The notes beneath the pieces are model-generated. The model did not search any database, was not told the DNA's origin, and saw only the letters and a program-made list of their open reading frames with translations. Shown one piece after another: positions 35,894 to 48,600 of a stretch of 64,000 nt of DNA; position 1 is the stretch's first letter; each line of letters begins with the position of its first letter. The stretch covers positions 5,063,096-5,127,095 of the forward strand of contig NC_087080.1 of assembly GCF_026151205.1 (NCBI RefSeq), in the 5' to 3' direction. This DNA comes from Bolinopsis microptera. Lineage: Eukaryota; Ctenophora; Tentaculata; Lobata; Bolinopsidae. The translations under genes were made by a program, and so were the position numbers.

Positions 35894-36897
35894 GGGTTTA
35901 TGAAGTGCTAGAATTGCAGGGTTAACCATGACAGCATATACAATATTAATTTAAATTATGTGGTTAATATTGCAATAGTATTACAATCTGGTATAGTACC
36001 ACTACCTTAATTAGATAGTCAAACCATCACTGACGTTACAGGAAATGGATCCGTAGATAGAATGATAACCTCCACCGCCACGTATTATAACTCATACTTC
36101 ATAGCTATTATATGTACTACTACTAGAGTACCAGTGTACCACTACTCACTAGTACTACCAGCACATAGTATCCCAGGTTCTAACCAGATAGAATTAGATA
36201 TAATGGCATGATCATATGAGTTAGAAGATTAGCTAATTATTGTGAAATCTATACAGACCCTGTAAGTAGCAGAACTCAGTACTACTGAAGCTAACAGTTG
36301 AAATTGAAAACATGTTGGCAGTGTTGGTGTGTTGTCTGTGGGTAAATTCGTGCCGCGTCCCACTACGAGGGCATTAGAGGACTAACTAAATGTACGAGGG
36401 TATTGTGTTGCTGGTACCCACCCTGGCACCCTCCTCTACCAGATTCAATTGTCAGACAAGCCAAGCTTATTGTTATACTTATACAGCATACTTCAAGTTG
36501 ATAGCAAGAAAAGTGCCGATGATGTAATTATAGTTCAAAATTCAATATCATATTTGGCTTTTGATGACAATTTCCAGACTTCAATATCACGTAAATGTAG
36601 ATAACTTGCCCAGTCCGATATAAACAAAACAAGAAATTCGTGATATTCTCAAGATATTGATATTAGAGATAGACTTGTTGCTCTATAAAGCTCTTTAGTC
36701 TTTATGGTGGCAATATGGGTGATTTGAACGGGTCAAGTAGACACTGTCAACGCGAACGCAGCATTGTGACCTTTTGTGTGTGACTGAGATTGTGGGACTG
36801 AATCAAGATTACACAATGCAAATATGCACAACTCTAAACGTTATTTGTACATACATACGTTATTTGTACATACAAGGAGTGTTGTAAATTTGACGGG

Positions 36898-37080
36898 TGA
36901 TCTAAAATTCACTGAAAATCGTTTTCAAAGAATAGCTGCAGAAAAGCTGCACGCTTAACCAAATATCAAATAAATCAAGAACATCAAACATTTGTAGTCA
37001 GACGCCCTAAACATTTTACTGGTGATCTAAATTCTTTTGCGAAATCGTTTTCAGAGAAAAGCTGCGGAAAAGCTGCAAGA
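36898..37080. repeat. Imperfect tandem duplication and dispersed repeat
   Basis: GGTGATCTAAA...AAAGCTGC blocks repeat at 36898 and 37021. Between them, a ~50-bp segment (about 36960-37015) containing AATCAAGAACATCAAACATT recurs at 38727-38782. Confidence 0.65.
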
Positions 37081-37604
37081 TGACCAGTCACGAACCATCA
37101 GGTACCTGGTACAACCTGCAAATGCAAGTTGCGTATCCGAAATGATTTCAAGGCCGATTTGTCACTGACCTTCCTTGAAATCGATCATTTCGAAACATCT
37201 GATTTCTGTGCGTGTCTGAGCTGACAAATACTATTACTAGTTAAGCTGAGAGTAATGAACAGCTTATCCATCATTAACTACTTTACGATTCATTTCAAGT
37301 AGAACAAGAACTACAATTCTCAAACTCAAGAATGGAAATAGAATTCAATGCATTGACGTACAAATTCAAAGATAAATCAGGGCAATGGTGCAATTATGCA
37401 ATTATGTAATCGATATTAAACGATAGAAGTGCACAACCATTTGTTGCCTCACCCTTCAAGTTCAATAACATTTGCAGTTTGTTTCTCTGTGCTCTCCGTC
37501 TTCAAATCTAAGCCCAGCAAGATCAAACACGAATATGTCAAATTTGGAGGCAAGACTGTCTAACATGACCACGAAATATTTTCGTTCCGATATCATTTAA
37601 ATAC

Positions 37605-37655
37605 AAAATGAATGAAAAACGAATGAAAAATGAATGAAAAATGAATGAAAAAATG
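37605..37655. repeat. 11-bp AAATGAATGAA-type microsatellite
   Basis: About four units; no function evident. Confidence 0.8.
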
Positions 37656-38726
37656 AAATCATGCAACCATTTAATTTAATTACGTATGCGATTGAATTGT
37701 ACATGATTGTTATTAAGATACAAAACTGTTTATGAACCGGGCTCCTTAGGGGTTCCTGAATCGTAATAGCAACTGATTCGTACCGCCTTGCAGACTTTGA
37801 ACCCACCATCACATATTACGTAACCACAAAAAACCAAAAAAATAAATAAAACGAATAATTGTTTTGTTCTCTTATTAGGAATAAGATTAAAAATTTGTTT
37901 TTATAATATGTTACAAGTAGTAGTACAACTTATGAAACATAAACAATTCTCATCATCGTTACGATTCACGTATCGCTATCTAAATCCCAGATCATATAAA
38001 AGCTTAAAATCATGTGCAGGAAGACGGGCGTGTCTCTTCGTGCACAACTGCTACGCACGTGCTGTCGGGAGAACCACAGCAAGAGTGGGTAGCCACCCTC
38101 GTCTCACAACGTGAAACAACGATTGTAAACTTGATTAATGTATATTTTTTGACGTACTCAAACGTCACCAACGTCAATTTTGCTGAGTTAGTCCCAAAAT
38201 TACGGCATATAAAAAGGAACCTCGATCGTTTTTCATGGAGCACGGAATCAAGCGAGATCAGATACAGAATAAGCTGAGAAAAGGTTCAAACGACGCGTTT
38301 TATGACGGAGGGTATTAAACGTTTCCAAATTAATGAACTGATCGAACTCTACCCGGAAAGATAAGCAATATCATCAACCATCAGTATCAAGCAATATCAT
38401 CACATGTTGAAGTACTTGAAAAAGATTTAGTTACATCTACTCATATGGTTATCACCATATATCCACACGTCAAAGAATCAATTTCAGCTTTTGTCCGTGG
38501 GCGGAGCCGGAAACTAATATGAACAAGTAGAAATTAAAACATAACTGATACCAGAATATCGTACAAAACTGAAAACCTGTACAAAAATAAATATCATAAT
38601 AGCCTCAGCACAGCTCACGCATAAAACATACAAGTGAACAAATATAATCAATCTAATAACTTAATAAAATACACTAAAATCATACAGTGATAACCCGAAG
38701 CTTACCCAAATCTGCAAATCAATCTG

Positions 38727-38782
38727 TAAATATCAAATAAATCAAGAACATCAAACATTTGTAGTCCGACGCCCTAAAAGTT
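38727..38782. repeat. Second copy of the AATCAAGAACATCAAACATT repeat
   Basis: Direct copy of the segment at about 36960-37015, differing at a few bases. Confidence 0.7.
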
Positions 38783-39328
38783 TACTCTCAAGCGAGTAAG
38801 CAAAGTGTCCGAGACAGATCAGCAGTCAGCCAGTAAAAACACTGTCACATTAAATAGTAATACATACTAGCAGACAGGGACTATGTAGTTCATTAGCGAG
38901 ATTAGCAGTGACAGGTTCCTCACCAAAATCAACTGTATTTCACGACTTCAGACATATTACGCTTCAGGGTTCGAGATTTCAGTTCAGGGAAAGGAAGTGA
39001 GCCACTATTTAATTAGCGACCTGTTCCGGTTTCTCTTTAGTTCGTTAAGTTCACAGGTTAAGTCCCGGACTCTCTCTGCCCAATGAGCGCTGTCTGCTTG
39101 TAACTGGGGAGTTCGATTATGTGATTAATTGCCCTATATATAAAATGGAAACCCTAAACGTTATATTACACAGAGTTGGAGGAAAAATCTGTATCTGGAA
39201 TTGACCAAATATAGTATTGCTTATTTGCCTTTTTACCCCAATTTTTTGTCGACCGTTTAAATTTAATTGACCGACGAATACATATACCGTTATGGGGCCA
39301 GAACACGCTTATTTTAAAGACTTACTTC

Positions 39329-39442
39329 GCTAACTCTGCCCATCCAGAACTCGTCTTTGTCTACTTTTTCCGCTTCTGAACTCGGTTTTTCTGCTCTTGT
39401 CTTGGGTCGGATCCGATTCGGAGAGGTACTGCCTGAACACAT
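39329..39442 (-). CDS. Candidate alternative first exon of the RabBD gene
   Basis: ATG at 39440-39442 opens 38 codons beginning MCSGSTSPNRIRPK and ending WMGRVSE. A strong donor (GTAAGTC) follows in phase 0, and the first RabBD exon accepts phase 0 (reading LY, then the internal Met). A strong acceptor (TTCAG) lies within the same sequence. If the preceding coiled-coil exon is spliced into it in phase 0, other frames are read and both stop (at 39361 or 39330). The same DNA can therefore be a 5' exon of one gene and a 3' exon of the other. No transcript evidence is available. Confidence 0.45.
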
Positions 39443-39665
39443 CTATACAAACGTCAGACAAGTTGAAGACTTTTATTGTCCTCAAATTTGAAATATGTCT
39501 TAAATTAATTTAACTTTATTAATCAATTAATAATGATAAGGTCCTTCAGTTCTGTTGGGAGAAAAATGATCCTGCATGAATTAAAAAACGATGGTATTTC
39601 GTTAATTTGCTAAAAAATTCGTCGTATCCGAAAACGAAAGCAACACATAACAAATCTCCCCATAC

Positions 39666-42600
39666 CTCGGCGTATTCTTTTAATTTGTCCAACTCTTCTT
39701 CCAGTGACCTCTTTAACAGTGACTCCTTCTCAAGGGTCGACTTAAGTCTGTAGTTCTCTTGATTCAGAGTTGACAGCTGGGATCATGATTGTTTAGAAAC
39801 TTAGATCAATACAAAATTAAGTAAGCAGTAAGCAAAAATTTCGGATTAATTTCACTATCGTTAGTATCCAGGCTTGGTCATCATTTATTTTGGTAAATAA
39901 GTTCATAGTCAGTTGATTCAAATTCGAGACCGACCAATATAATACGAAATATAATACGAAAGCCCAGAGAAGGGATCTACATGATGCAAAACCTGGTTAT
40001 TCTTAATCGCTAAATTCTTATTTCTTAAATCATCCTTGTCCCCTAGACCGTAGGAAATGTCGAAATCTTAAGACGATGAGGCTTACTGGGCCGCGCTCAG
40101 CCTGTCATTCCGCCGAATCTCTATTCTATGTTAATGAACATGATAGCCTGAGGTCCCCAGGTAAGATGAGGCCTGAGTAAGTCGTAAATTCTGATTGGAG
40201 AATGCAGATTGCTGTTGAGAAGTTACCAAATTTACGTGAGTACTCGATTCTTTTCAGTCCCAGTTTATTGCTGTCATACAAACTTCTTTCATGCCAAATG
40301 TCGTCTAAAACATCCTATTTCTCAAAAATTTTCCGGGGTTGCGCCCCCATACCCCTGCCGGAGCTTGCGTCGCTCGCTTCGCAGCTGGGTTGGACACGTC
40401 GGCTAGCTTCGCTCGCCGAGCCCCCCCCCCCCCCCACAAAGAAAAATACTGGCTACGTGCCTGTACATGATAACTAAATATACCTGTCTGTTGAGATCCT
40501 GCATAGTGTCCATGTGGGATTGAAGTCTGTTGTGCAGGTCTCTAATAACTCCCATTTGTTTTGCTATTTCTCTGTCCTGTAATATTAATCACTGTAAAAT
40601 ATCATTATACAGCTCTGAATACCTTACATAATACATACTGACTCAGACATATACTACATATTTAGTGTCAGTTGGAGTTAAAGTAAGTAATGAATATTTG
40701 ATGACAGTGGTGACAACACTTATGACAACTAGATGACCCAGTGAAGTGACTTTTAAAGAACGTTTTAGTCAAAGATGAGGCTGGTTTGAGATGAGATTGC
40801 TTTCAAGAACAAAACCAAATTGAAAAACATTCATTCTGAACTTAAATTTTAAAGAAAATAAAGTCATGTGAGAAAATTAATAAACTTGCGAGGTAAAAAT
40901 GTGCTTTATAATGCGTGGGCGATAATATATGACGTTAAAGGTCGATTCTTGACAGATATTTGATAATTTACAAAAACGGTCGAAAGGTTTTGCTGCTTGG
41001 TGCCGCATAAATGCTTATATAGATTGATTTCGATAATTCTGCAATTTTATCCTAAAATTGATGACGGACTCATGCTGCACCCCTCTCGCTCGCTCTAATG
41101 GTGTTTTTGACAGTTATTAAACGCACCCCTAGGCTATCATGCAAATCGATTGATCTAAGGAGTTCAACAGAAAAACGAATGTCAAACGACGAAATTCGAT
41201 CGATTTAAGGAGCCCCGCAGAAAATAAACAGTGGTTAGATAGTAGATACTCATGCATCACCAGACGTGAGAATAAGCAGATAACTGGGATATCTATGCTG
41301 CCGTTTTCTCAGAAAAGGAAGTAAGTCATATTTTTCGAAATATGGCAATATTGGTATCCAAATTTTCAGTAGAAAATTCTCTACAAGTACAATATGAGCG
41401 ACATATTAATGTAGGGAAACGTCGTAATAGTCTGGAAAAAATGATGTTCGGTTTTGCCTAAATAATTTCAGAGAGAAGGACGTAAATCCAAACTGATTCC
41501 CTTTTCTGAGAAAATCTGGAATATTTTATGGGACATCCTTTTCTCATCTAATATTGATATTGACCAATTTATGGACTGAAATCTATCAAAATTGGTGTGT
41601 GCCTAAATACTTAAATATGAGCATATTACGATTCCTGATAAACATTTGTATTATGATATGGAACAATTTTAATTTACCTTGTTATTTATATTTCAATGTT
41701 GTTAGTAGATAATGAGTAGATAATGAGTAGATAATGAGTAGATAATGAGTAGATAATGAGTAGATAATGAGTAGATAATGAGTAGATAATCAGTAGATAA
41801 TCAGTAGATAATCAGTAGATAATCAGTAGATAATCAGTAGTTAATCAGTAGATAATCAGTAGATAAGTAACAATCGATAAAACCTCTCACCTGATCAGAT
41901 TTGGACATGCCGTGTTTAGCTAGTCTATTCTCCAGCTGATCTATGAAGCCTTCCTGTTGCGTGCATTTAACTTGCAACTGATTGTATCGTTCTATCTCAA
42001 ACTTGTTCGCTTCTAACGAGAGAGAATTACTTGATTTAAGATTTTGTAGGGGTTCATCATTCAAAAGTTATGAAAACAGTCAGCAAAGCTGAAGGGGGTT
42101 AAGTGCGTTTAAGGTACGGCTATAAAGCTATTTCCTTAGCTACCTTCAATGTGGCAGATATTTCCGTTCGTGAATATTGCAAAGTGGAATTCCAGCCATC
42201 CATCATTGAATAAACCCTTTTTAAGTTTACGGTAATATGCACGCACAACTTAGAGTGCCTTAAATAAAATAAACACGTTTTGATCTTCAATTAACTCTTG
42301 ACGAGCCTAGAAGCTCAAAGAACAAATAAACGGTTGGATCCTTCTAAAGAATCCGCACCCACCACTGACAATGCCAGCTTGACTTCCTGTCCCTTCATTT
42401 CAGGGTATGAGTAATGCTATAACTCTATATTAACCACGCTTATACTTATAGTTAACAGTAGGAGACTGCCTTCAAATCCAGCAAATGAAATAAAAATACG
42501 AAGGTCGCCAGAAAAATACCAACAGGGTCGCCAGACGCTTCGTAAGAAGCAGAATTGGTATATGTCTATGTGATACAAATACAGCGCATGTTTAAGAGTT

Positions 42601-45600
42601 GTTCTGATCTCAAGACCTGTACCTATAGGCTATAAGTAGTACAATTACTGCATGCGTCATTTCCACGACATTTATACTCATAAAGTCATATCTGATCAAA
42701 TTTGATCTGGATATTACAATATTATTAGTGAAATATGCTCCACTATACCCCGCAAGAAAAATAGCCGCTTGTATCTCATCAGATTTTCCTTATTGTAATT
42801 ATAATTCTACCAACTGCCAACCCAGCATTATATCGCGCATTATTTCTAATTTAGATATGCCTCCGGGGCCTCATATAATAATCTTGACAAGGTAGGATTA
42901 CAGACCGCCTAAAGAATAAATAATTTGATATCTTCGTGGAACACCATTGACATTCTAGACATTCATTATTTGATTTGCAAATAATGTCGGGAAATGGAGA
43001 AACTTATGCAGATGTCGACTACACATAGAATAGCACTAAAAGAGGGGAAGGAGAGGGAGATATACTGTCCAACAACAGAACAACTGGCATCTACAAGATC
43101 AGACATTAAACTAACCAAGATTAGCTTTAAGTTGGGCGTTGGTGCTCTGAAGAAGGTCCGTGGCCTCCACCAAACACCTCTTCTCACTCCGCAGAGCACT
43201 GGCGACTCGGTTAGCCTCTCGGTACTTCTCCTGTAGGCTGCTTATATCCTCTGCTTTAGCTTGCATCCACGCGTTAGATTTAGTCGTCATGCTTTCACTG
43301 TCGCGTGTTATCCTGAAGTGGTATTTAGTTCATAACTTAGTTGTAATGACGAACAAAATGATTGATCGACCGATCAATCAGTTTCGTGTTATGAAATAGG
43401 AAATTGGAATGGAGGTAAGCAATCACTGACTGAATTTAGGAGCACAGCAAACTCATAATTTATCCTTAGAAAACAGTAAGCCAATTATTGATCAGTAATA
43501 AATTTAAAATTCACGGTGGTCCATCATGATCAACTATGCGAGCAAGGAGGTCAGTCCAAATTCTCTAATGTCCTAAAAAATGATCAGGCCTCATTTTGTT
43601 GCCGCCCCATAGAGCTTTTTGCTATCCCTCTGGGGGCGTTTTGTACCCCAAATATTTGTTATGCGTCCACCGAGCGTTAATATGTTCGGAATAATACACA
43701 AGTCCGACGCTAGAAAAATATACGTTCAATTAATGTCCGTCCAAGTTAAAGTCCGTTGAAATTTTTTCAAAAATTATTCCATTTCGAACTTTTTGTCCAG
43801 AATATGACAACTTTGAGAACTTTATTGTGCCGTAAGTTAACAATGGAAAGGTTCTCTTTGGTCTGCCGGAGGCACAGAAAACTTTACTAGTATATGATGT
43901 TTTCAAGGGACACTTGGCGGAAAAAAGTCAACGAAATTATGGCACTCAACAACATAGTTCATGAACTAGTCCCCGTCAACATGGCAAACTTGTTCCAGCC
44001 TCTAGATATTACGGTAAATCGTGTTGCCAAGGACATTGTCCGAGGTTAAAGGTTAAGTTTTCTAAGATAAAACCACTTCACGCCGAATGGCTTGTAAAAG
44101 TTAACACTGAAATGCAGGACCGGGGTAGTTTGATTAAAAAAACGGTTTCCATAAAGCTAGAAATCACTGATGCTTTATGCATGGACTATTTCATGCACAA
44201 AAACCCATTTGATGAAGATGATATGTGATATTAGAAACAAACATTTATGACATATTTTTGACAAATTTAGGTTCTAAAGGGGGGTTTCTGGGGGCTCGTG
44301 ATTTGTTCCAATGGTTTATAATAGTTTTCAGGGATAGTTCCTAACCCTGAAAAGAAATTTGGGGTAAAGAATTCAGAGTTTCAAAAATGGTCTTTTAGCA
44401 CATTTGTCAGAAAACGGAAGATATTTAGTGAACATAAATTGTGAGTGTTAAGGAAACCTATTCAGTTTTACAGAGTTTGACGAGAATCTATAGCTTGTAT
44501 TGGCCAAATGTGATATTGCCCAAAGCTCTTTTACGTAACCGAATTTTCAATCAACCGTCATCGACAAATAGGTTTTCTTTTAAGCAATTATACAAACGTA
44601 AGAACGAAAGAAACCATATGTTACCTGGATATGGTATCTCTAGCCTCACTAAGCGCTTGTCTCATAGTTGAAATCTCCTCCTCGGCTAGCTTATACTTGT
44701 GTTGTGCACCTTTTAGGTTCTCCTTCATGGAGCCCACATCTTCTGCAGCGTGGCTTAGTCGACCCTGTATAAGGATAGTACGATTGAGCAAGTTACACTT
44801 TATCAGGAGTAGGATGGACAACAATGTTAGAATACAATCATTTTCTCCGGTTTCTGTATGAAAAAAATGTGTAATGTGATACGAGCGCTGATACAATGTG
44901 TGTGTGTAATACATAGTGCGCAACTCTTATTTGTTTTGAAACTTCCCGCCAGCCAGTCGGAGGTGACTCACAGACCACAGTCTGTCCTGATAATACGCTG
45001 GCAACCCTTGCGGGAAATTATCTGTTACCAGTGTTCACACTTCACGACTATTCGGGAATCGGGGGTATAATTCCCTGAAATGATTGTAAGGGGGGAGGAT
45101 ATACAAACATCGGGAAGGGACGTTAGGGTGGACACTGGACAAACACAGCTGTTTGATGTTTACAAAGAAAGTTTTGTTTATCACTATCCCATCCGCCGAC
45201 CGATATTATTTTAGAACCTCTTTGTCGTATAAAGAAGGAGGCGATAATCGGATAATAGACTTAATAATTCAGCAAGCATATTTCTCCTCTAATTCTATAA
45301 TATTACGATATAGGATATGAACTATGAAGGATACTCGATATAATAATACTTGAGCAAGCAATACTTGAGCAAGCAATACTTGAGCAATACTTGAGCAAGC
45401 AATACTTGAGCAAGCAAACAATTGGGCAACCAAACTGAAATGCAGTCAATATCATGATGGCGTTTATTAGCTTTTTATATACATATAATTGACTACTCAA
45501 TCTTCAATAAAATGCGGTATTTATTTCAAAAAATATCTATAAATCTTGCCGTAAGATCAAACTTCAAGCTGAAGTGCAGCTACGTGGGTGTCTATAAAAC

Positions 45601-48600
45601 GCTTAACAATTCCAACAATGGTGAATAGTGATGCAATCATGAATCAAATAATCTGCTGGTCAAGAATTCCCAAGGGTAAATTACCAACATCTCGTCAAAA
45701 TGACTTAACCTGGTTACTGGTATATTCATCAGCATTGATTACATATTTGCCATGTTTTTTCTTCGGAATATTATAAATGTGCAACTTGATTTGTGATTTT
45801 TTAATTTAATTTTTTTAAAGAGAGGCTGGGCCTGGTTGACCCACGAGAGGATAGCATATGGATGCTTTGCCTACCTCTGGGGTATGGCAGTCCTGTGGGA
45901 GGATTGTGTGATTTGTGACTAGAACAAAAATAATAAATAGAGCCCGCCCTGTTCAAAGATCTGAACATTGTACTTAAAAATCTAAGTAAAATAATAAAAC
46001 TGTACCTGACTCTGAGCAAGTTTCTCCTTATTCCGCATGCATTCCTCATTAAGATGCGCGTTAGCTCGCTCTATAGCTTCAACTATCTCATTCTGTTTTG
46101 ATAGTGTCTTCTCTTTCTCCTTCAACTCGTGAAGGTTTCTCTCCAATGCATCCTGGGTGGTTGAATTGTGGTTATACATTATAAGAATTTGGTTATGTGT
46201 TTGTTTGAAGTCTTAGTTTGGGTGGGGAACCATCTAGCCGTACTAGAATAATGACATTGTAGGAATCTTTATCTTTTAGTTATCTTGATTTAGTATTTAT
46301 CTGTATGCTGTAGTAATTTTGCATGTATAATTCATTAATTACATAGTTGTAGATCGTTATTGGTAACGGTCAACCTTCAATGACTAAGTCTCACTCATCA
46401 TAGAAAAATATAGGTAAGATACCTCGAAACTATCGAAACTATCGAAACTATCGAAACTATCGAAACTATCGAAACTATCGAAACTATCGAAACTATCGAA
46501 ACTACAGAAACATTAGGTTGAGGAATACGATTAGCAAAGAGTCCTATAATTAATACTATGAAAACATAAACTCTACAGTCTACAATTGGTGCTACGACCA
46601 GCCAAGATTCATACACTTAGTAATTCGACAATATAGACTCATAAATTATGCTGGGTCAACTTTTATATTGAAGATTACTCAGAAATTCTCATAAAATTCA
46701 TAACGTAATTATGGTAATGGTATATCTCGTAAAGCAATAAGCATGTTCTATTTTTGCGGGTTACATAATCACGACCGTCGACTTGTAATTAGTCATACGT
46801 TGAGCTCTTAAAAGTTCTCGAAGCTGCGAGATATTATTCAGACGATATTTCAGTCGCTCTTACCATGACGTTATTTACACTTCATACTTTGAAATACTTG
46901 GAGAGGTCAGGTGGTTAGTGACTGAACCGGTCAGTAAATTTAAACCCCAGACCTAAACCATTAAACCCCACCAACAGATAAAACCTATATATATATATAT
47001 ATATATACACTCACCTGGAGTTTTTTCAAACATTTTTTTAATTTGTAACTTAATTTAATTTCTTTAATTTCTTTACCTGGAGTTTAAGAATCTTGTTCCT
47101 CTCGACAGTAAGCTGCTCTTCAGTGTGGCACTGCTGTTTCTCACTGCAGCTCAGCTGTTCCCGTAACCTTGACAATTCTTCCTGGCGCATCTTACTCTTC
47201 GCGTGGATGTCTGCCTTCATCTTAGCGACCGCTTCCTCGCACGCCGTTACCTTTAATACAAAATGTTTGATAAAGGGTTAAAGAGAGGCGTGATGAAGGG
47301 AAGAGTTAAGTATTTACAAGTACTTGTCCTGGCGTTTTAAGAGTGGTAGTTCCAAGATGCAGTTTAAACGAGACGATAACCAGATAGATAAAGCTACGTC
47401 ATGATAATAAGTTTGCGCCTTTTTATGATTTAACCGACCTCAAAGGCTAAGGGATTAACTAATCGGAACTGGAAGCAGGTTTACAGAACGCGAAAGTACG
47501 AAGTTTATGAATTTAATATGGAACCAAATGGTTAATGCAAATTAAATATTCGGAAATAGAATGACTCCATTTATGGAGTGTACTTCTCGTCATTTGAATA
47601 TGTGCAACCGAACTATTAAAGCACGCCAAATAACAAAGAGTATCAAAAATTTAAGAAAACCTTGATTTAAAATTGACGAAAATAAAACATTCGGAAATAT
47701 AATGGCTAATCACCTCGACGATGGCACGTCTGTGTTTGTCATTAGCAACGCTTAGTTCGTTATGGAGGGTTGTGATTCTACTATTCTTTTCTTCCAGTTC
47801 ATCCAGCACAGAAGTTAGTTTGGTCTTTAACAGCTCCATCTCAGATCTGGGGAATAGACAAGTTATTTTAGGTCTTAATTCTAAATTAAAAAATAACTCA
47901 ATTTTTGGAAACTTTTCTTTTATTCAAAGTCATTCCTCTGGGAGTTCAGAGTTGGAACCAAAGAGGGTAAATCCATTGAAAATGTGCAATAAAATGGTCG
48001 ATAACAAATAGGAGTAGAGAAAACTGAAATTGACGTACATAACAACCTATTATTTCGCAGTGAATCATAAAATAAGACGAAATCTTTAAAAAAAAAGGGG
48101 GCCTTGTATTGATGAACAGATCGTTTTAATCCAGTTTTGAGGGAAAATCATGTCAAGATTATTCATCGTACTGACCTGATTGTATCAAGTGTCGTTGCAG
48201 ATAGTTTCCCGCTCTTTTCAGCCACTGCACGCTTTTCCTCTGATTCTCCCAGCGCCTTCTGGAGTCTTCTACATTGTTCCAAGTGATCAGCTAATTCGCC
48301 CACCGCTGACTTGTGCTTACCTTCCATTGCCTTCAGCTGGGAAAAAACAATAAGTGTTTGTTGGAAGACCCATTGTGAAATGTGAGGGTATAAAATATTC
48401 ATATTTCAAGTTTTTATCCAAATCAAATCAATTTGAAAAAATCTATATCATACATTAAAATTTAAAATAGACAGATACATCGTCATCATTTCGAGTCTGA
48501 GTTTTTATTTGAAATTCATACCACAATCCACATCTACCAAGTACCAACCTTTGCGGAGAGTTGCTGCTGTTTTAGATCTGCTTCATGTTGGTGACTAACC

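Larger units (their letters stand above)
31470..39320. other. 7.8-kb intron or intergenic region with scattered small repeats
   Basis: It lies between the first RabBD exon and the exon at 39329-39442. It holds a tRNA-like sequence, a small MITE, microsatellites and a duplicated ~50-bp repeat listed separately. There is one unexplained open segment at 32357-32587. No other convincing exon was seen. Confidence 0.55.

Noticed and set aside
37137-37191. Hairpin CGAAATGAT...ATCATTTCG
   Set aside because: Arms are unequal and imperfect, and no target duplication is seen; too weak to call an element.
46398-46616. Val-Ser-Ile repeat protein
   Set aside because: It is the 9-bp minisatellite read as protein.
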